Source: Methylococcales bacterium
GTDB taxonomy: Bacteria > Pseudomonadota > Gammaproteobacteria > Methylococcales > Methylomonadaceae
Reading direction: 5' to 3'
Assembly (NCBI GenBank): GCA_026399095.1
Contig: JAPLRP010000013.1
Span: 1 to 48,425 of the forward strand
Length of the DNA stretch: 48,425 nt
The position numbers and the translations under genes are program-made. Shown one piece after another: positions 7,772-17,565 of the stretch. How positions within the stretch are numbered: position 1 is the stretch's first letter; every line of letters begins with the position of its first letter. The notes under the pieces are model-generated. The model was not told the DNA's origin and ran no database searches. It worked only from the letters and a program-made list of their open reading frames with translations.

Positions 7772-8917
7772 ATGAATCATGCATTTGATAATAAAACTGT
7801 CAAGAAACTGCGAGGCGTTAATCTGGGCGGATGGCTAGTGCTTGAAAAATGGATGACACCGAGTATTTTTGAGGGTCTTCAAGCAACAGATGAGACATCC
7901 TACTGCGTTGAGCTTGGCGTTAAAGCTGAGCAAATCCTAAAAAACCATTGGAACACGTTTATTACTGCCGAAGATTTTTCTTGGCTTGCCAAAAAAGGTA
8001 TAAATGCCGTTAGAATTCCAGTCGGTCATTGGATATTTGGTCCATATTATCCTTACCATCCGGCTTATGGATCGTCTTTGCATCCTTTTATTGAGGGGGG
8101 CTTAGAGATACTTGATCGGGCTTTTGACTGGGCAGAGCAATACGGTTTAAGGGTTGTGCTTGATTTGCATGCAGCTCCCGGCTGCCAGAACGGCTTTGAT
8201 AATGGCGGAATTCTGAATGTATGCGAGTGGCATACAAAAGATGAATATATTAATTATTCCTTGCTCGTGCTGGAGCGCTTGGCTGAGCGCTATCACAACA
8301 GAGCGGCCTTACAGGCTATTGAAGTATTAAACGAGCCACGTTGGGATATCGATACTGAAATTTTGAAAAAATATACTACAGAGGCTTATCACCGAATCAG
8401 AAAATACTGTCATTCAAACGAAGTGGCGGTTGTTTATCACGATGGCTTTCGGTCATTTCATGAATACAGCGGTTTTTTAACAGAGCCAAAATTTAGCAAT
8501 GTGGTGTTGGATATGCATCGATATCAGTGTTTTGTTCAGGCTGATATTGATTTGGATATATATGGCCATTTATGTCGTAGCCTAGTCGATTGGAAGCAAG
8601 AAGCAGATGACGCTCTTCAAGAAGGTCACCAAGTCTATTTAGGTGAATGGAGTTTGGGGCTGCATTTAAAATTTGTTTCGCTTTGGGCTGAAGGACCTTT
8701 TAAGGATACATTGCAAGCGATGGATAGCTTTCAAAAGTCATTGGCTTACCGAGCTTATGCCTCGGCGCAACTAATGACCTTTGAGACGTATTCTGGTTGG
8801 TTCTTTTGGAGTTATAAAACTGAAACAACTCCCGAGTGGAGTTTTAGAGAATGCGTCAACCGAGGCTGGTTACCTGATAACTTTGCTAATGAAGCACTCG
8901 ATCAGGATAGCAAATGA
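7772..8917 (+). CDS. GH5 exo-beta-1,3-glucanase-like, no signal peptide
   Basis: 381 residues. It opens RGVNLGGWLVLEKWMTP, the standard start of GH5 exo-1,3-glucanases. The acid/base is E188 in IEVLNEPRW and the nucleophile E292 in VYLGEWSLGL; the conserved His is in DMHRYQCF (H249). AVRIPVGHW and VVLDLHAAPGCQNG are also family features. The N-terminus (MNHAFDNKTVKKLRGVNLGG) has no signal peptide, so the enzyme should be cytoplasmic, unlike most relatives. ATG 7772 is preceded by an AAGG ribosome site. The upstream SbmA-like transporter is probably in the same operon, suggesting uptake or turnover of a small beta-glucan or glucoside inside the cell. Confidence 0.9.
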   Translation: MNHAFDNKTVKKLRGVNLGGWLVLEKWMTPSIFEGLQATDETSYCVELGVKAEQILKNHWNTFITAEDFSWLAKKGINAVRIPVGHWIFGPYYPYHPAYGSSLHPFIEGGLEILDRAFDWAEQYGLRVVLDLHAAPGCQNGFDNGGILNVCEWHTKDEYINYSLLVLERLAERYHNRAALQAIEVLNEPRWDIDTEILKKYTTEAYHRIRKYCHSNEVAVVYHDGFRSFHEYSGFLTEPKFSNVVLDMHRYQCFVQADIDLDIYGHLCRSLVDWKQEADDALQEGHQVYLGEWSLGLHLKFVSLWAEGPFKDTLQAMDSFQKSLAYRAYASAQLMTFETYSGWFFWSYKTETTPEWSFRECVNRGWLPDNFANEALDQDSK

Positions 8918-9030
8918 ATGTTTAGTAATCCAATCGGGATGAGGAAGTCATCTTGTTCGAAGTGTTTTAACTGGCTATGAAAAATCCAACACTAGTCCTA
9001 CTAGGGTCATTGCCCCCCCTGTTTTATGGT

Positions 9031-9055
9031 GACAGCTATCTGATGTGTAGCTGTC
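9031..9055. repeat. Inverted repeat between convergent genes
   Basis: Perfect 8-bp arms GACAGCTA/TAGCTGTC with a 9-base loop, between the GH5 gene and the convergent bestrophin gene. No T run follows on either strand, so it is at best a weak terminator or an RNA-stabilising hairpin. Confidence 0.45.
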
Positions 9056-9197
9056 ATTCGTCTTATAAAAAATGATCAAACCCAACCACAAAAACTTCCA
9101 TCAGTTTTTTACCTGAATAATTACTGGTTAGCGTTTGCCTTTCTTTATTCCGCTGCGTAACTTTTTTACTAATTTGTAACCACTATAAAGAGATCTT

Positions 9198-10124
9198 TCA
9201 AAGGCTGTTGCTGTGTTGTTTTAATAAATCCAAGCAATGCAATTTGATCGTCTCGCAGATAGTATCTAAAGGTAAATGACTTAAGCTTTTACTATTAAAT
9301 GGCTTTTGCAACTCAATGCCAATACGGTCCAATGATAACAGCGGGTAAGCGACCAGAAAAAAAATAGCGACAGTATAAAAACCCGCTTTTTCTAACAAAG
9401 AAAAGGGTAGCAGTAATAAAAACATAAAGACAAATCTGCGGATTTTTACAGCATAAACGAACGGCATTGGTGTTTTTAAAATACGCTCGCAGCCACCTAA
9501 ATGATCAATTAATAAGCTTCGTTGACTTTCTAGCATACTAAACTCAAAGCCGTCTAATTCAAATCCGTTGCTATTGGGGTAACCCGTGCGTGCTTTTTGC
9601 AATAATGTGGCTATCTTATTGATAACAAATAATGGCATGTGGATAGCTGATTTTAGCTCGACAAGCTCTTGCTCCGTCAGCACACCAACTAAGGGGGTCA
9701 AGTTATTACCATTTCGTAATGATTCTTTGGTGGCAAATGCAAAAGCAATGGCCCATTTCACTAAGGCCTCTCGCCAAGCACTATCATGCGGTCCATAGTT
9801 CAATCCGCCAATAAGCAGGTTACGGATTTGGTTGGTAATACCACCCCATAATTTGCGAGCCTCCCACCAACGTTCGTAACCGGCATTGGTTCTAAACACC
9901 AACACCATGCCCAAGACTACGCCCGTGTATTCAAAGGGTGTGACATCAAGAGAGGGTAAAGGCCACCAGTAATGATCCAATACAACTAGTAATACAGGAT
10001 AACAGCATAACAATAACAGCATCGGCATAATGCGTGGTGTGACAGAACCTCGCCACATTAGGGAGCTGAGTAAAAAATTGGGATGCTCGTCTTTATTGGT
10101 CATTAAGTGAGTAGAGTCTTTCAT
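9198..10124 (-). CDS. Bestrophin-family (UPF0187) anion channel
   Basis: 308 residues; ATG at 10124 is preceded by AGGAAA. Four hydrophobic segments are visible, the first MLLLLCCYPVLLVVLDHYWW. The signature LVFRTNAGYERWWEARKLWG is diagnostic of bacterial bestrophin-like proteins. Bestrophins form pentameric anion channels and several microbial members carry bicarbonate. That fits the cluster, where carbonic anhydrase and PEP carboxylase, both working on bicarbonate, lie upstream on the same strand. A 290-base gap separates it from cysD, so it may have its own promoter. Confidence 0.88.
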   Translation of the reverse strand: MKDSTHLMTNKDEHPNFLLSSLMWRGSVTPRIMPMLLLLCCYPVLLVVLDHYWWPLPSLDVTPFEYTGVVLGMVLVFRTNAGYERWWEARKLWGGITNQIRNLLIGGLNYGPHDSAWREALVKWAIAFAFATKESLRNGNNLTPLVGVLTEQELVELKSAIHMPLFVINKIATLLQKARTGYPNSNGFELDGFEFSMLESQRSLLIDHLGGCERILKTPMPFVYAVKIRRFVFMFLLLLPFSLLEKAGFYTVAIFFLVAYPLLSLDRIGIELQKPFNSKSLSHLPLDTICETIKLHCLDLLKQHSNSL

Positions 10125-10415
10125 AATTTTTTCCTAAATTAAACATTAAAACTGCCTAAGCCCAAGTGTGTCTGGGCCATTTGAGTAATCTGCTTGGGTT
10201 TTAAATAAACACAACTGTTTGCATACCGTTCTAAAGCAATTGGCCCAACCATAGCGCTAAATAGCGTAAAGCCTAACTAAAACAATATAATTCCGGTGTG
10301 TTATGAGAATAGATTGCCCCGCTAAATTCGTCATCCAGATCGAAAAAAGTCGCATTGATTGATTTTTTAGTTTCTGATCATTTTAGTTTAATCATTGTTT
10401 TTCTCGGTACAGGGC

Positions 10416-11333
10416 TTAAAAATAGCCTTCCCTTTTCTTCTTTTCCATCGAACCAGCTTGGTCTTGATCAAGGAGGCGTCCTTGCCTTTCACTTTGTCGA
10501 GTGACCAACATTTCAGCGATAATATCTTGAACACAAGTCGCATTGCTTTCAATGGCACCGGTTTGGGGATAACAACCGAGTGTGCGAAAGCGAATCTGAC
10601 GCACTTTTAAACTATCGAGTTCGTTTTGGTTTAAATACGGTAGCATCCGCTCGTCATCCAGCGCTAGTATTTGCCCACTACTTTCGTCAATCCAGCTAAG
10701 CCGTTGTGCTGAAAAATAAAGTGGCACCAGATCAATATGTTCCAGCATAATATATTGCCAAACATCCAATTCAGTCCAATTGGAGAGTGGGAAAACTCTG
10801 ACCGATTCACCACGATCAATTTCAGTATTATAAAGTTGCCACAGTTCAGGACGTTGTTGTTTAGGGTTCCACTGATGGTTGCAATCCCTAACTGAAAATA
10901 GCCTTTCTTTAGCGCGTGATTTTTCTTCATCTCGGCGCGCTCCACCCAAGGCGGCATCAAAACCGTATTGACTCACTGCTTGTTTCAATGCCTCAGTCTT
11001 CATCACGTCATTATACTTGATTGACCCCGATTCGATAGGGTGTATGCCCGCTGCCAACGCGGACTCATTGCTATGGACTTTCAAATCAAGCCCTAAATTG
11101 GCAACTAGGTTGTCGCGAAAACGCGCCATTTCAGCAAATTCCCAAGTAGTATCAATATGCAATAAGGTAAAAGGAATATTACCGGGCCAAAAGGCTTTTC
11201 TAGCCAAGTGCAACATGACCGTTGAATCTTTACCAATGGAGTAAAACATGCAGGGCTTTTCAAAACAAGCCGCTACTTCCCGTATGATAAAGATGCTTTC
11301 AGCTTCCAACTGTTTTAAGTGCGTCAAATTCAT
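10416..11333 (-). CDS. cysD: Sulfate adenylyltransferase subunit 2
   Basis: 305 residues from ATG 11333, starting [20 protein letters not shown] as in other CysD proteins; a longer TTG-initiated reading overlaps ppc and is unlikely. The PP-loop is [14 protein letters not shown], followed by [13 protein letters not shown] and [14 protein letters not shown]. CysD makes adenosine phosphosulfate from ATP and sulfate and normally works with the GTPase CysN encoded next to it. Here no cysN follows: 290 bases without a gene come next, then bestrophin. The gene starts 16 bases after the ppc stop, so it is read with ppc. CysN must be elsewhere, or this copy serves another nucleotidyl transfer. Confidence 0.92.
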   Translation of the reverse strand: MNLTHLKQLEAESIFIIREVAACFEKPCMFYSIGKDSTVMLHLARKAFWPGNIPFTLLHIDTTWEFAEMARFRDNLVANLGLDLKVHSNESALAAGIHPIESGSIKYNDVMKTEALKQAVSQYGFDAALGGARRDEEKSRAKERLFSVRDCNHQWNPKQQRPELWQLYNTEIDRGESVRVFPLSNWTELDVWQYIMLEHIDLVPLYFSAQRLSWIDESSGQILALDDERMLPYLNQNELDSLKVRQIRFRTLGCYPQTGAIESNATCVQDIIAEMLVTRQSERQGRLLDQDQAGSMEKKKREGYF

Positions 11334-11349
11334 GAGGACTGCCTTGTTA

Positions 11350-14148
11350 TTAACCGGTATTCCGCATGCCTGCTGCAATCGCGTTAATACTGCGTAACAG
11401 CGGTTTTAACCACGGATTATCTTCGTTATTTCCAGTATCCACAGCTCGCACTTGACGCAACAAAAACACCTGTAAAATATTTAACGGTCCTAAATAGGCA
11501 TCGCGACGCTGTAAAGAGGCTGCCAACACAGGATTTTCTTCCAGCAATTGCTTGGCATTGGCGATTGCCAATATCCACTCCACACAGTATTGATATTCAC
11601 CGGCAATTAAGCCATAAACTCGTTTACCGGTTTCAGGATCAACACATAAACCGGCATATTCTTTAGCAATGGACATGTCAGATTTACTCAGAGCCATTTG
11701 GGCATTGCTCAGCAAGTTACGAAAAAATGGCCACTCACGGTACATGGTCTGTAAAGTATCCAAGCGTTCCGGCTTACCCGCACACCACGTCGCCAAACTA
11801 AAACCAATGCCGTACCATGCAGGAAAGGTTTGCCGCGATTGCGCCCAAGCAAATATCCAGCCTATCGCCCGAACCGAATTTTTAGAACGATCTTGTTTTT
11901 TTCGATGCGAAGGGCGCGAGCCAATATTAAGCTGGCCAATTTCACCGACTGGCGTTGCTTCGTAAAAGTAATCTAAAAATCCAGGCGTCCGTTCGGTGAG
12001 GTCACGGTAACTTTGTTCACCAATGTGTGCCAATTCATCCATGATGGTCAAATACTCAGGTACATCAGGGGTTACCGGTTGCGCCAAACTGAGGCTGGCC
12101 TTCATCAAGCCGGTAATACCCATGGTCAATTCGTAAACAGCGGTTTCCCGGTTGTTATAGCGGTAAAACAAGACTTCGCCTTGCTCGGTAAATTTGATTT
12201 GTCCGCGCACCGTGTCGGGCGGTTGCGCTAAAATCGCTTCATGGGTAGGGCCGCCGCCACGCCCGACCGTACCGCCACGGCCATGAAACAACAGGCATTT
12301 AATGTCGCGTGATTCCGCTAGGGCAATGATTTTGCGCTGTGCTTGCGACAATCCCCAGGCGGAAGCCAAGATACCGCCGTCTTTGCAGGAATCCGAATAG
12401 CCGAGCATAATTTCTTGGCGGTCACCGGATACTCGCAATAATTCACGATAGGTCGGGGTGTCAAACAGTCGCGTCAATACTGCTTCAATACGGTTCAAAT
12501 CATCGATGGTTTCAAATAACGGACTGACGCCGATGTGGCAAAACCATCGTCCGCCCAATCGACCTACCAAACCGCTTTGTGCAGCCAATAGTATGACTTC
12601 CATAATATGGCTGGCAGCATGGGTCATGGAAATAACGTATTTGCCAAAACAACCGACACCAATTTCTCGGTGCATGCTCGCCATTACCTCTAAACTGGCC
12701 AGTGTTTCTCGGGTGGCTGCCGAGAGTCTTGCTCGGTCATAGAGCAAACCACCGGGAGTCGCGACCGCTTCGCTGAGTAACGCTAAGCGTTCATTTTCAT
12801 CTAGGACGTTATAATCCAAACCAACAGCTGCTTTCAAGATATCGGCAACCGCTTCACTGTGCCTAGTGGATTCTTGCCGAACATCGAGTTGCATCAAATG
12901 AAAACCAAACGTTTCTGTGAGACGGATTAAATCGTGCAGCTCTAAATTTGCAATGTTGGCATCACCATGGCCGCGGAGTGCCGTGTCTATTAATCGTAAA
13001 TCTGCTAGAAACTCGGTAACATCCGCATAGCCATAACTATCAGGCAACACTGTTTCGCCACGCAGATGTTGCTGTACGTGAATTAAGCTGCGCTCCATGC
13101 GGAATTTCATGATGGTTAGTTTATGTCGGTAAGGCTCTTGCAGATAAGGCTTTTCCAGTTCAACAATCAAGCTACCCAGTTTGCTACGATCTTCGGCCAA
13201 ATTATTGATAAATTCATCCGACAGCTCACAAAAGCCATACGAATGTGAATACTCGCCATGCAAAATATCAAGTCGTCGGCTATATTCTTGCAACACGGCT
13301 TGTGCTTGTAAGCGTAAGGCCAATACAGTGGTTTCTGGGGTTACATTGGGATTGCCGTCACGATCACCACCTATCCAACTGCCAAATTGTAAAAAACTGG
13401 GTATGCGCAGTTTTGCTGCAACGTCATCGCCATACACATCGGTGAGTGAACGTTCAAAATTTCTATACACCTGAGTGGTGGCTTGAAACAAGGACAGTGG
13501 AAAATAAAACAAGCCTGCATCAATCTCATCGACGACCGTCATTTTTCTTCCCCGTACTTCGTCGGTTTTCCAGAGCATTTGGATTTGCGCATGCAGGCGC
13601 TCTAGGCCTTCTTTCCGGAGATAGCCTTTAAGACGTTTATCGGCCAAGGATTCGTGGGAGATAAACACATTACGTAATGCGTTTTTTACCGTGCGCCGTT
13701 TGGCTTCGGTGGGGTGGGCCGTCATCACCGGCAAATACAACAATTCATCTAGCAAGACCTGGAGTTTATCCGCCGTCACCCCTGAGTTTTTGAAAGTTAA
13801 TAAGGTGTCATGGAAGGAATTGGCCCAATAATGCCCACCTTGCTCGGCTTGTTGCCGTCGTAAGCCCAAGTAATAAGATTCCTCCGCGATATTGAGTAAG
13901 CTGAAATAATGATTGAATACCCGCACCACACCACTAATAGCATCAAAATTGAGATTATCGATGCCCGTGCGTAACTGCTTCAGTTTACTGGCATTACCAT
14001 CGCTCGCCCAACGGGTAAAATGGTTTTGAAGTTGTTCAGTGTAGGCAGTGATTTCAGATTGGGTTTGATCGTTCAAAACCCGCATCAACACTGAACCTAA
14101 AAATTGATTTGAGCGGCTTAATTCGTTGTCGTTATAAGAAGTTGACAT
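11350..14148 (-). CDS. ppc: Phosphoenolpyruvate carboxylase
   Basis: 932 residues, a little longer than the 883 of the E. coli enzyme. The catalytic His is in [16 protein letters not shown] (H145). The glycine-rich loop is [16 protein letters not shown], and [15 protein letters not shown] and the C-terminal MRNTG are all in place. It carboxylates PEP with bicarbonate to oxaloacetate, the main anaplerotic step in methanotrophs using the ribulose monophosphate route. Carbonic anhydrase lies 32 bases upstream on the same strand and cysD 16 bases downstream, so can-ppc-cysD looks like one operon. The carbonic anhydrase would supply the enzyme's substrate. Confidence 0.97.
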   Translation of the reverse strand: MSTSYNDNELSRSNQFLGSVLMRVLNDQTQSEITAYTEQLQNHFTRWASDGNASKLKQLRTGIDNLNFDAISGVVRVFNHYFSLLNIAEESYYLGLRRQQAEQGGHYWANSFHDTLLTFKNSGVTADKLQVLLDELLYLPVMTAHPTEAKRRTVKNALRNVFISHESLADKRLKGYLRKEGLERLHAQIQMLWKTDEVRGRKMTVVDEIDAGLFYFPLSLFQATTQVYRNFERSLTDVYGDDVAAKLRIPSFLQFGSWIGGDRDGNPNVTPETTVLALRLQAQAVLQEYSRRLDILHGEYSHSYGFCELSDEFINNLAEDRSKLGSLIVELEKPYLQEPYRHKLTIMKFRMERSLIHVQQHLRGETVLPDSYGYADVTEFLADLRLIDTALRGHGDANIANLELHDLIRLTETFGFHLMQLDVRQESTRHSEAVADILKAAVGLDYNVLDENERLALLSEAVATPGGLLYDRARLSAATRETLASLEVMASMHREIGVGCFGKYVISMTHAASHIMEVILLAAQSGLVGRLGGRWFCHIGVSPLFETIDDLNRIEAVLTRLFDTPTYRELLRVSGDRQEIMLGYSDSCKDGGILASAWGLSQAQRKIIALAESRDIKCLLFHGRGGTVGRGGGPTHEAILAQPPDTVRGQIKFTEQGEVLFYRYNNRETAVYELTMGITGLMKASLSLAQPVTPDVPEYLTIMDELAHIGEQSYRDLTERTPGFLDYFYEATPVGEIGQLNIGSRPSHRKKQDRSKNSVRAIGWIFAWAQSRQTFPAWYGIGFSLATWCAGKPERLDTLQTMYREWPFFRNLLSNAQMALSKSDMSIAKEYAGLCVDPETGKRVYGLIAGEYQYCVEWILAIANAKQLLEENPVLAASLQRRDAYLGPLNILQVFLLRQVRAVDTGNNEDNPWLKPLLRSINAIAAGMRNTG

Positions 14149-14180
14149 GGCTAATATTTTTAATAAAGTGGGTTTATGAA

Positions 14181-14849
14181 TTAAATTTCTAGTGCGATAA
14201 ACTGCCGTTCGGGTAACGATAAGGTGGCACGTTGTTCGGTTAGTAACTTAAACTGGCAGATGTCAGGGTCATAACCAAACACTTCGCCGGTTTCAATTTT
14301 GTATACCCAACCGTGCAATTTAATGTTGCCCTGAGATAAGCCCGATGCAATGACAGGATGGGTGCGCAGGTTTTCCATTTGCATTAGCACGTTTTCTTGG
14401 GTAGCCACATTCAGTAATGCGGCATCCTTTAGATGAGCGTATTTATCGCGCACAATGCGACGGGTGGATTCGGCATGGCACAGCCATTGGGTTAAGGCCG
14501 GAAAGTCTGATTGCGCGGGTGGCGTCAACAAGCCTTTCATTGCACCACAGTGGCTATGGCCACAGACAATAATGTCCTTAACGCCTAAGCCCGCAACAGC
14601 AAACTCAATGGTTGCTGCCTCTCCGCCTTGTAATGCGCCATAAGGTGGTACTAAGTTACCGGCATTGCGTAATATAAACAGTTCGCCCGGTTCGGTTTGA
14701 GTCAGAAGATTAGGATTAATCCGTGAATCGGAACAGGTAATGAACAAGACTTCAGGCGATTGGCCTTCCGTCAAGCGCTCAAAAAGTTCGCGTTGTGAGC
14801 CGAAAACTTTGGTTTGATAATGCTGCAGACCCTGTATCAATTTTTGCAT
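14181..14849 (-). CDS. can: Beta-class carbonic anhydrase
   Basis: 222 residues from ATG 14849, chosen for GAGGA at good spacing and because family members begin here ([20 protein letters not shown]). The zinc site is complete: C39-D41-R43 in [10 protein letters not shown], and H98/C101 in [12 protein letters not shown]. It interconverts CO2 and bicarbonate and belongs to the cytoplasmic CynT/Can-like subgroup. It is first in the operon with ppc and cysD and divergent from a LysR regulator; the 111-base intergenic region carries a strong palindrome. Confidence 0.95.
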   Translation of the reverse strand: MQKLIQGLQHYQTKVFGSQRELFERLTEGQSPEVLFITCSDSRINPNLLTQTEPGELFILRNAGNLVPPYGALQGGEAATIEFAVAGLGVKDIIVCGHSHCGAMKGLLTPPAQSDFPALTQWLCHAESTRRIVRDKYAHLKDAALLNVATQENVLMQMENLRTHPVIASGLSQGNIKLHGWVYKIETGEVFGYDPDICQFKLLTEQRATLSLPERQFIALEI

Positions 14850-14930
14850 CGCACGTCCTCGTAAGTTGAATGAACGAGTCACAGTGTACACGCCACTAGT
14901 TACATTGAAAAATAGAATGTTTGGATTAAA

Positions 14931-14951
14931 TATATCGTAAATTACGATATA
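14931..14951. promoter_or_regulatory. LysR-type operator palindrome
   Basis: Perfect inverted repeat TATATCGTAA-A-TTACGATATA with 10-bp arms around one central base. Its core is ATC-N9-GAT, the classic LysR-type binding form (T-N11-A). It ends 10 bases before the LysR ATG and 82 bases upstream of the carbonic anhydrase start, so bound regulator could repress its own gene and activate can-ppc-cysD. Confidence 0.75.
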
Positions 14952-14960
14952 ATAAGGCCT

Positions 14961-15857
14961 ATGCAACGTATCAATTATCAACATTTATTCTATTTCTGGC
15001 ATGTCGTCACCGAAGGTAGCATTACTGCTGCCTGTGAAAAACTGCACCTTGCCCAGCCCACTATCAGCGGGCAGTTGGCGGTATTTGAGCAAGCGATTGG
15101 GGAAAAATTATTTTATAAGCAAGGTCGCAAGCTGCGATTGACCGATACTGGGCGTATTGTTTTTCACTATGCCGAGGAGATTTTTGCGTTAGGTCGAGAC
15201 TTAGGTAATACCTTAAAAGGCTTGCCGACCGGTAGGGCATTACGCTTAAGCATTGGTATTACGGATGCATTGCCAAAATTAGTGGTCTATCGGTTAATGC
15301 AGCCTGTTTTTCAATTGCCTGAACCGGTACAAATCTATTGTTATGAAGATAAAGTAGAGCGGTTGTTGAGCGATATTACCCTGCAACGTATTGATTTAGT
15401 TCTCTCAGATACCCCACTCACCTCAAGTAGCAATGTCAATATCTTCAATCATCTATTAGGTGAATCTGCGGTGACTGTGTTTGCTAGCGCAGAACTGGCG
15501 GCTATTTACCGGCCCAATTTTCCGCGTTCTTTGAGTGGTGCGCCATTTTTACTGCCGACCAATAATACAGCCTTGCGCCGCTCCTTAGATCAGTGGTTTG
15601 ATAATGAAAATATCCGGCCAAACATTCAGGCTGAAATTGAAGACAGCGCGTTAATAAAAACATTTGGTAAGGGCGGAATGGGCTTGTTTGTCGCACCCAC
15701 CATTGTTGAGGCTGAAATCAAACGTCAGTATATGGTTGAAGCGGTAGGAAAAATTGAGTCGGTCAAGGAACGTTTTTACGCAATTACTGTACGTAGGCGA
15801 CTAAAACATCCGGCGGTGACCGCTATTTTGGATAACGCACGAGATAATCTCTTTTGA
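14961..15857 (+). CDS. LysR-family regulator, NhaR-like
   Basis: 298 residues. The helix-turn-helix begins [20 protein letters not shown] and ends with [20 protein letters not shown], with NhaR-type wording ([18 protein letters not shown]). Residues 95-290 form a substrate-binding domain ([20 protein letters not shown]). NhaR regulates sodium/proton antiport and osmotic genes in E. coli, but here the regulator is divergent from can-ppc-cysD and shares the operator palindrome with it. A role in sensing CO2/bicarbonate, pH or sodium status is inferred. Start at 14961 with AAGG four bases upstream. Confidence 0.9.
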   Translation: MQRINYQHLFYFWHVVTEGSITAACEKLHLAQPTISGQLAVFEQAIGEKLFYKQGRKLRLTDTGRIVFHYAEEIFALGRDLGNTLKGLPTGRALRLSIGITDALPKLVVYRLMQPVFQLPEPVQIYCYEDKVERLLSDITLQRIDLVLSDTPLTSSSNVNIFNHLLGESAVTVFASAELAAIYRPNFPRSLSGAPFLLPTNNTALRRSLDQWFDNENIRPNIQAEIEDSALIKTFGKGGMGLFVAPTIVEAEIKRQYMVEAVGKIESVKERFYAITVRRRLKHPAVTAILDNARDNLF

Positions 15858-15954
15858 TATCTATCTTAAGTTGCGTTTCAAAAGATGTTTAGCATTTTAC
15901 TGCTGTGCTAATTTGGCTAAGATATCGCAGTTTAGCACGCTAACATAAGTTCAA

Positions 15955-16010
15955 ACTGACTGGCCTTACTACCAGTAATTTCTTACCTCGGCTTGGTCAG
16001 TCGGTTAGCT
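15955..16010. repeat. Imperfect inverted repeat at edge of recombinase remnants
   Basis: AACTGACTGGCC on the left pairs with AACCGACTGACC read on the opposite strand on the right, 10 of 12 positions. It stands just before the first recombinase remnant and could be an old element end or a terminator of the LysR gene. Confidence 0.35.
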
Positions 16011-16019
16011 TTAAGTTAA

Positions 16020-16289
16020 ATGATGGTTTTCAATTTTATCGAAAGCCATGAACAATATAACCACCAAAGTCTGCAAATGGCTCGTTATGCACGAGTCTGT
16101 TGTAAATTAATTGATCTTGATCCATCTGCTTATGGAACTCATATTAGGCGAAGGACAAAAGCGACGTTAGTATATCGGCGAACAAAAAATTTACGTGCTG
16201 TTCAGTTATGGCTCAGTCATACCAAGCTTGAAAGTACGGTTAGATATTATGGTGAGCCACCTGTTATGCTCAAAAACTTCCCCAGATAG
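16020..16289 (+). pseudogene. Tyrosine recombinase C-terminal remnant
   Basis: 89 codons. The recognisable part is DLDPSAYGTHIRRRTKATLV followed by YRRTKNLRAVQLWLSHTKLE and STVRYYG. This carries the HxxR box (THIRR) and the region around the catalytic Tyr (STVRYYG) of phage/transposon-type integrases. Intact relatives read TH-MRRTKATLIYRR and LGHTKLESTVRYLG, so several positions have drifted (GH to SH). The catalytic core N-terminus is missing and the C-terminal tail is out of frame after RYYG. Not expected to be active. Confidence 0.75.
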
Positions 16290-16381
16290 CTGATAGCTGG
16301 GACATTTAGTCGCAGGAACTCAACATAATAATCTGTCATGTATGGGGGCTCGGTTAAGAATGGGCAGGCGTGTCCCCAAGG

Positions 16382-16534
16382 TTACAGCGAGTTCAGTCAT
16401 TCAAGTAATGTGTTGTTCTGCTTCCAGGAGGAGATTTGAGGAAGCGGTGAATTGATGGTGATTTTTTCTAAGGCCTTACGTTTCATCTGGAGGTTTGCCC
16501 GCGCATAAATCTGCGTTGTTTTCACATTAGCATG
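16382..16534 (-). pseudogene. Second tyrosine recombinase C-terminal remnant
   Basis: Reading the minus strand from 16534 gives HANVKTTQIYARANLQMKRK, the end of an XerD-type integrase (GHANVKTTEIYARAD in intact proteins, Tyr catalytic). It continues ALEKITINSPLPQISSWKQN and NTLLE. An in-frame TGA then stands where Trp is expected, followed by LNSL and the old stop at 16382-16384. Sequence upstream of the His is unrelated. It faces the other remnant and comes from a different subfamily, so at least two integrating elements have decayed here. Confidence 0.72.
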
Positions 16535-16675
16535 TGATTTATTGATCCAGATCAATATTTAATTTTAATACTCATGTATAAATTACAACGCCTAATGAAA
16601 GTTAAGCATAATTGCTTCTTTCTCTTGTGTTAAAGAAGAAACCGATAATATATCTAGATTATAAATGAGAAAATT

Positions 16676-16798
16676 ATGAAATATGTAAGTCAATTATTAT
16701 TGTTAGTTATCACTGCGTTCAGTCTTGTAGCTTGTGACTCAGGTAAAGGTCCAAGTAAGCCTGCAGGAACATCTTCTTCAAACATATCTATAAAATAA
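16676..16798 (+). CDS. Tiny lipoprotein, 40 residues
   Basis: ATG 16676 opens a 40-codon frame: MKYVSQLLLLVITAFSLVAC then DSGKGPSKPAG and TSSSNISIK. The lipobox LVAC with Cys20 follows a short basic start and a hydrophobic core, so a 21-residue mature lipopeptide is predicted. The Asp after the Cys would favour inner-membrane retention under the Lol rule. The ribosome site is weak (GAGA). Size and layout recall entericidin-like small lipoproteins, but no sequence identity is claimed. A terminator hairpin follows at 16886. Confidence 0.6.
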   Translation: MKYVSQLLLLVITAFSLVACDSGKGPSKPAGTSSSNISIK

Positions 16799-16885
16799 GC
16801 TATTCTGTAAATGATAGGTAACAGTGTTGGTAATTTATTATAGTCATTCTATGTAAATCTATTCTGATCATTGTCCCGACCATTG

Positions 16886-16907
16886 AAACGCCACTGGACG
16901 TTTTTTT
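16886..16907 (+). terminator. Rho-independent terminator
   Basis: AAACG...CGTTT arms around CCACTGGA with a run of T after it; suits the end of the small lipoprotein transcript. Confidence 0.6.
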
Positions 16908-17046
16908 CATAGACAACATAAAAGCGTCACACTGGCTCGGTAACGGAGTTTTTGGAGCCGATGACTAAAAATTTCCGTATCTCGAATTCAATTCTAACGC
17001 CGGTCTAGATGAATCCTAAAGGCTCCGATTTGATCGGGGCTTTTTT
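16908..17046 (+). ncRNA. Candidate small RNA ending in a strong terminator
   Basis: No ORF. GGCTC (16939-16943) can pair with GAGCC (16961-16965), and the stretch ends in the hairpin GCTCCGAT-TTG-ATCGGGGC (17022-17040) and six T. A structured stretch ending in a terminator with no gene before it is the layout of an intergenic small RNA. It could equally be the remains of a deleted gene. Confidence 0.3.
17022..17046 (+). terminator. Rho-independent terminator
   Basis: Eight-pair stem with one G-U pair, three-base loop, six T. Confidence 0.8.
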
Positions 17047-17169
17047 ATGCCCAACGTTTTTCGCATACAGTCTTATTCCTGTCTTCTTTTCCACCTGAGT
17101 GTTTATCAATTTTAATATTACACACAACTGTCTTTAAGGACGGCTAATGTCTATTGCATCTTTTAATTA

Positions 17170-17378
17170 GTTTCCATTAAGGAAACAATTTATATGTAAT
17201 TAAAGATATTGTATGCTGATAAAAAACAGGTATATTAAAATTAAAGCTAATTTAGTTAGATAACTAAGTTCAATTTGTTATCTACCGCTCGTTGTCATAC
17301 CTCAAAGCAGTTCCTCCTCATTAAAGCTCTGCTTAACTTCTACCTCTCTTTGCTGAAAATCATTGAGAGGTTTTTTTT
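17170..17378 (+). other. Hairpin plus terminator, no gene
   Basis: A perfect hairpin GTTTCC-ATTAA-GGAAAC stands near 17170-17187. The stretch ends in a terminator, ACCTCTC (17342-17348) pairing with GAGAGGT (17365-17371), followed by eight T. In between only very short frames exist. Another possible small RNA. Confidence 0.4.
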
Positions 17379-17461
17379 GCTTGTAGATTAATAGGTTATA
17401 TCTAATCAAAATCACTTTAATATTATTATGTGCGTCAATTAAATAGACGATAAATTAAATG

Positions 17462-17484
17462 TGCGACCAATTGTCGCATTTTTT
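17462..17484 (+). terminator. Rho-independent terminator
   Basis: TGCGAC-CAATT-GTCGCA followed by six T; 80 bases after the previous terminator with no ORF between. Confidence 0.75.
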
Positions 17485-17565
17485 GTAGACAATGTTATTT
17501 TATTGATTTATTGTTTCCTCGCCTTAACTAGTGAGGGAAATATCAGTCTTCACTAAGTAAGGATA

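Noticed and set aside
12458-12742. Plus-strand frames within ppc
   Set aside because: Antisense to a strongly conserved enzyme; no start signals or similarity.
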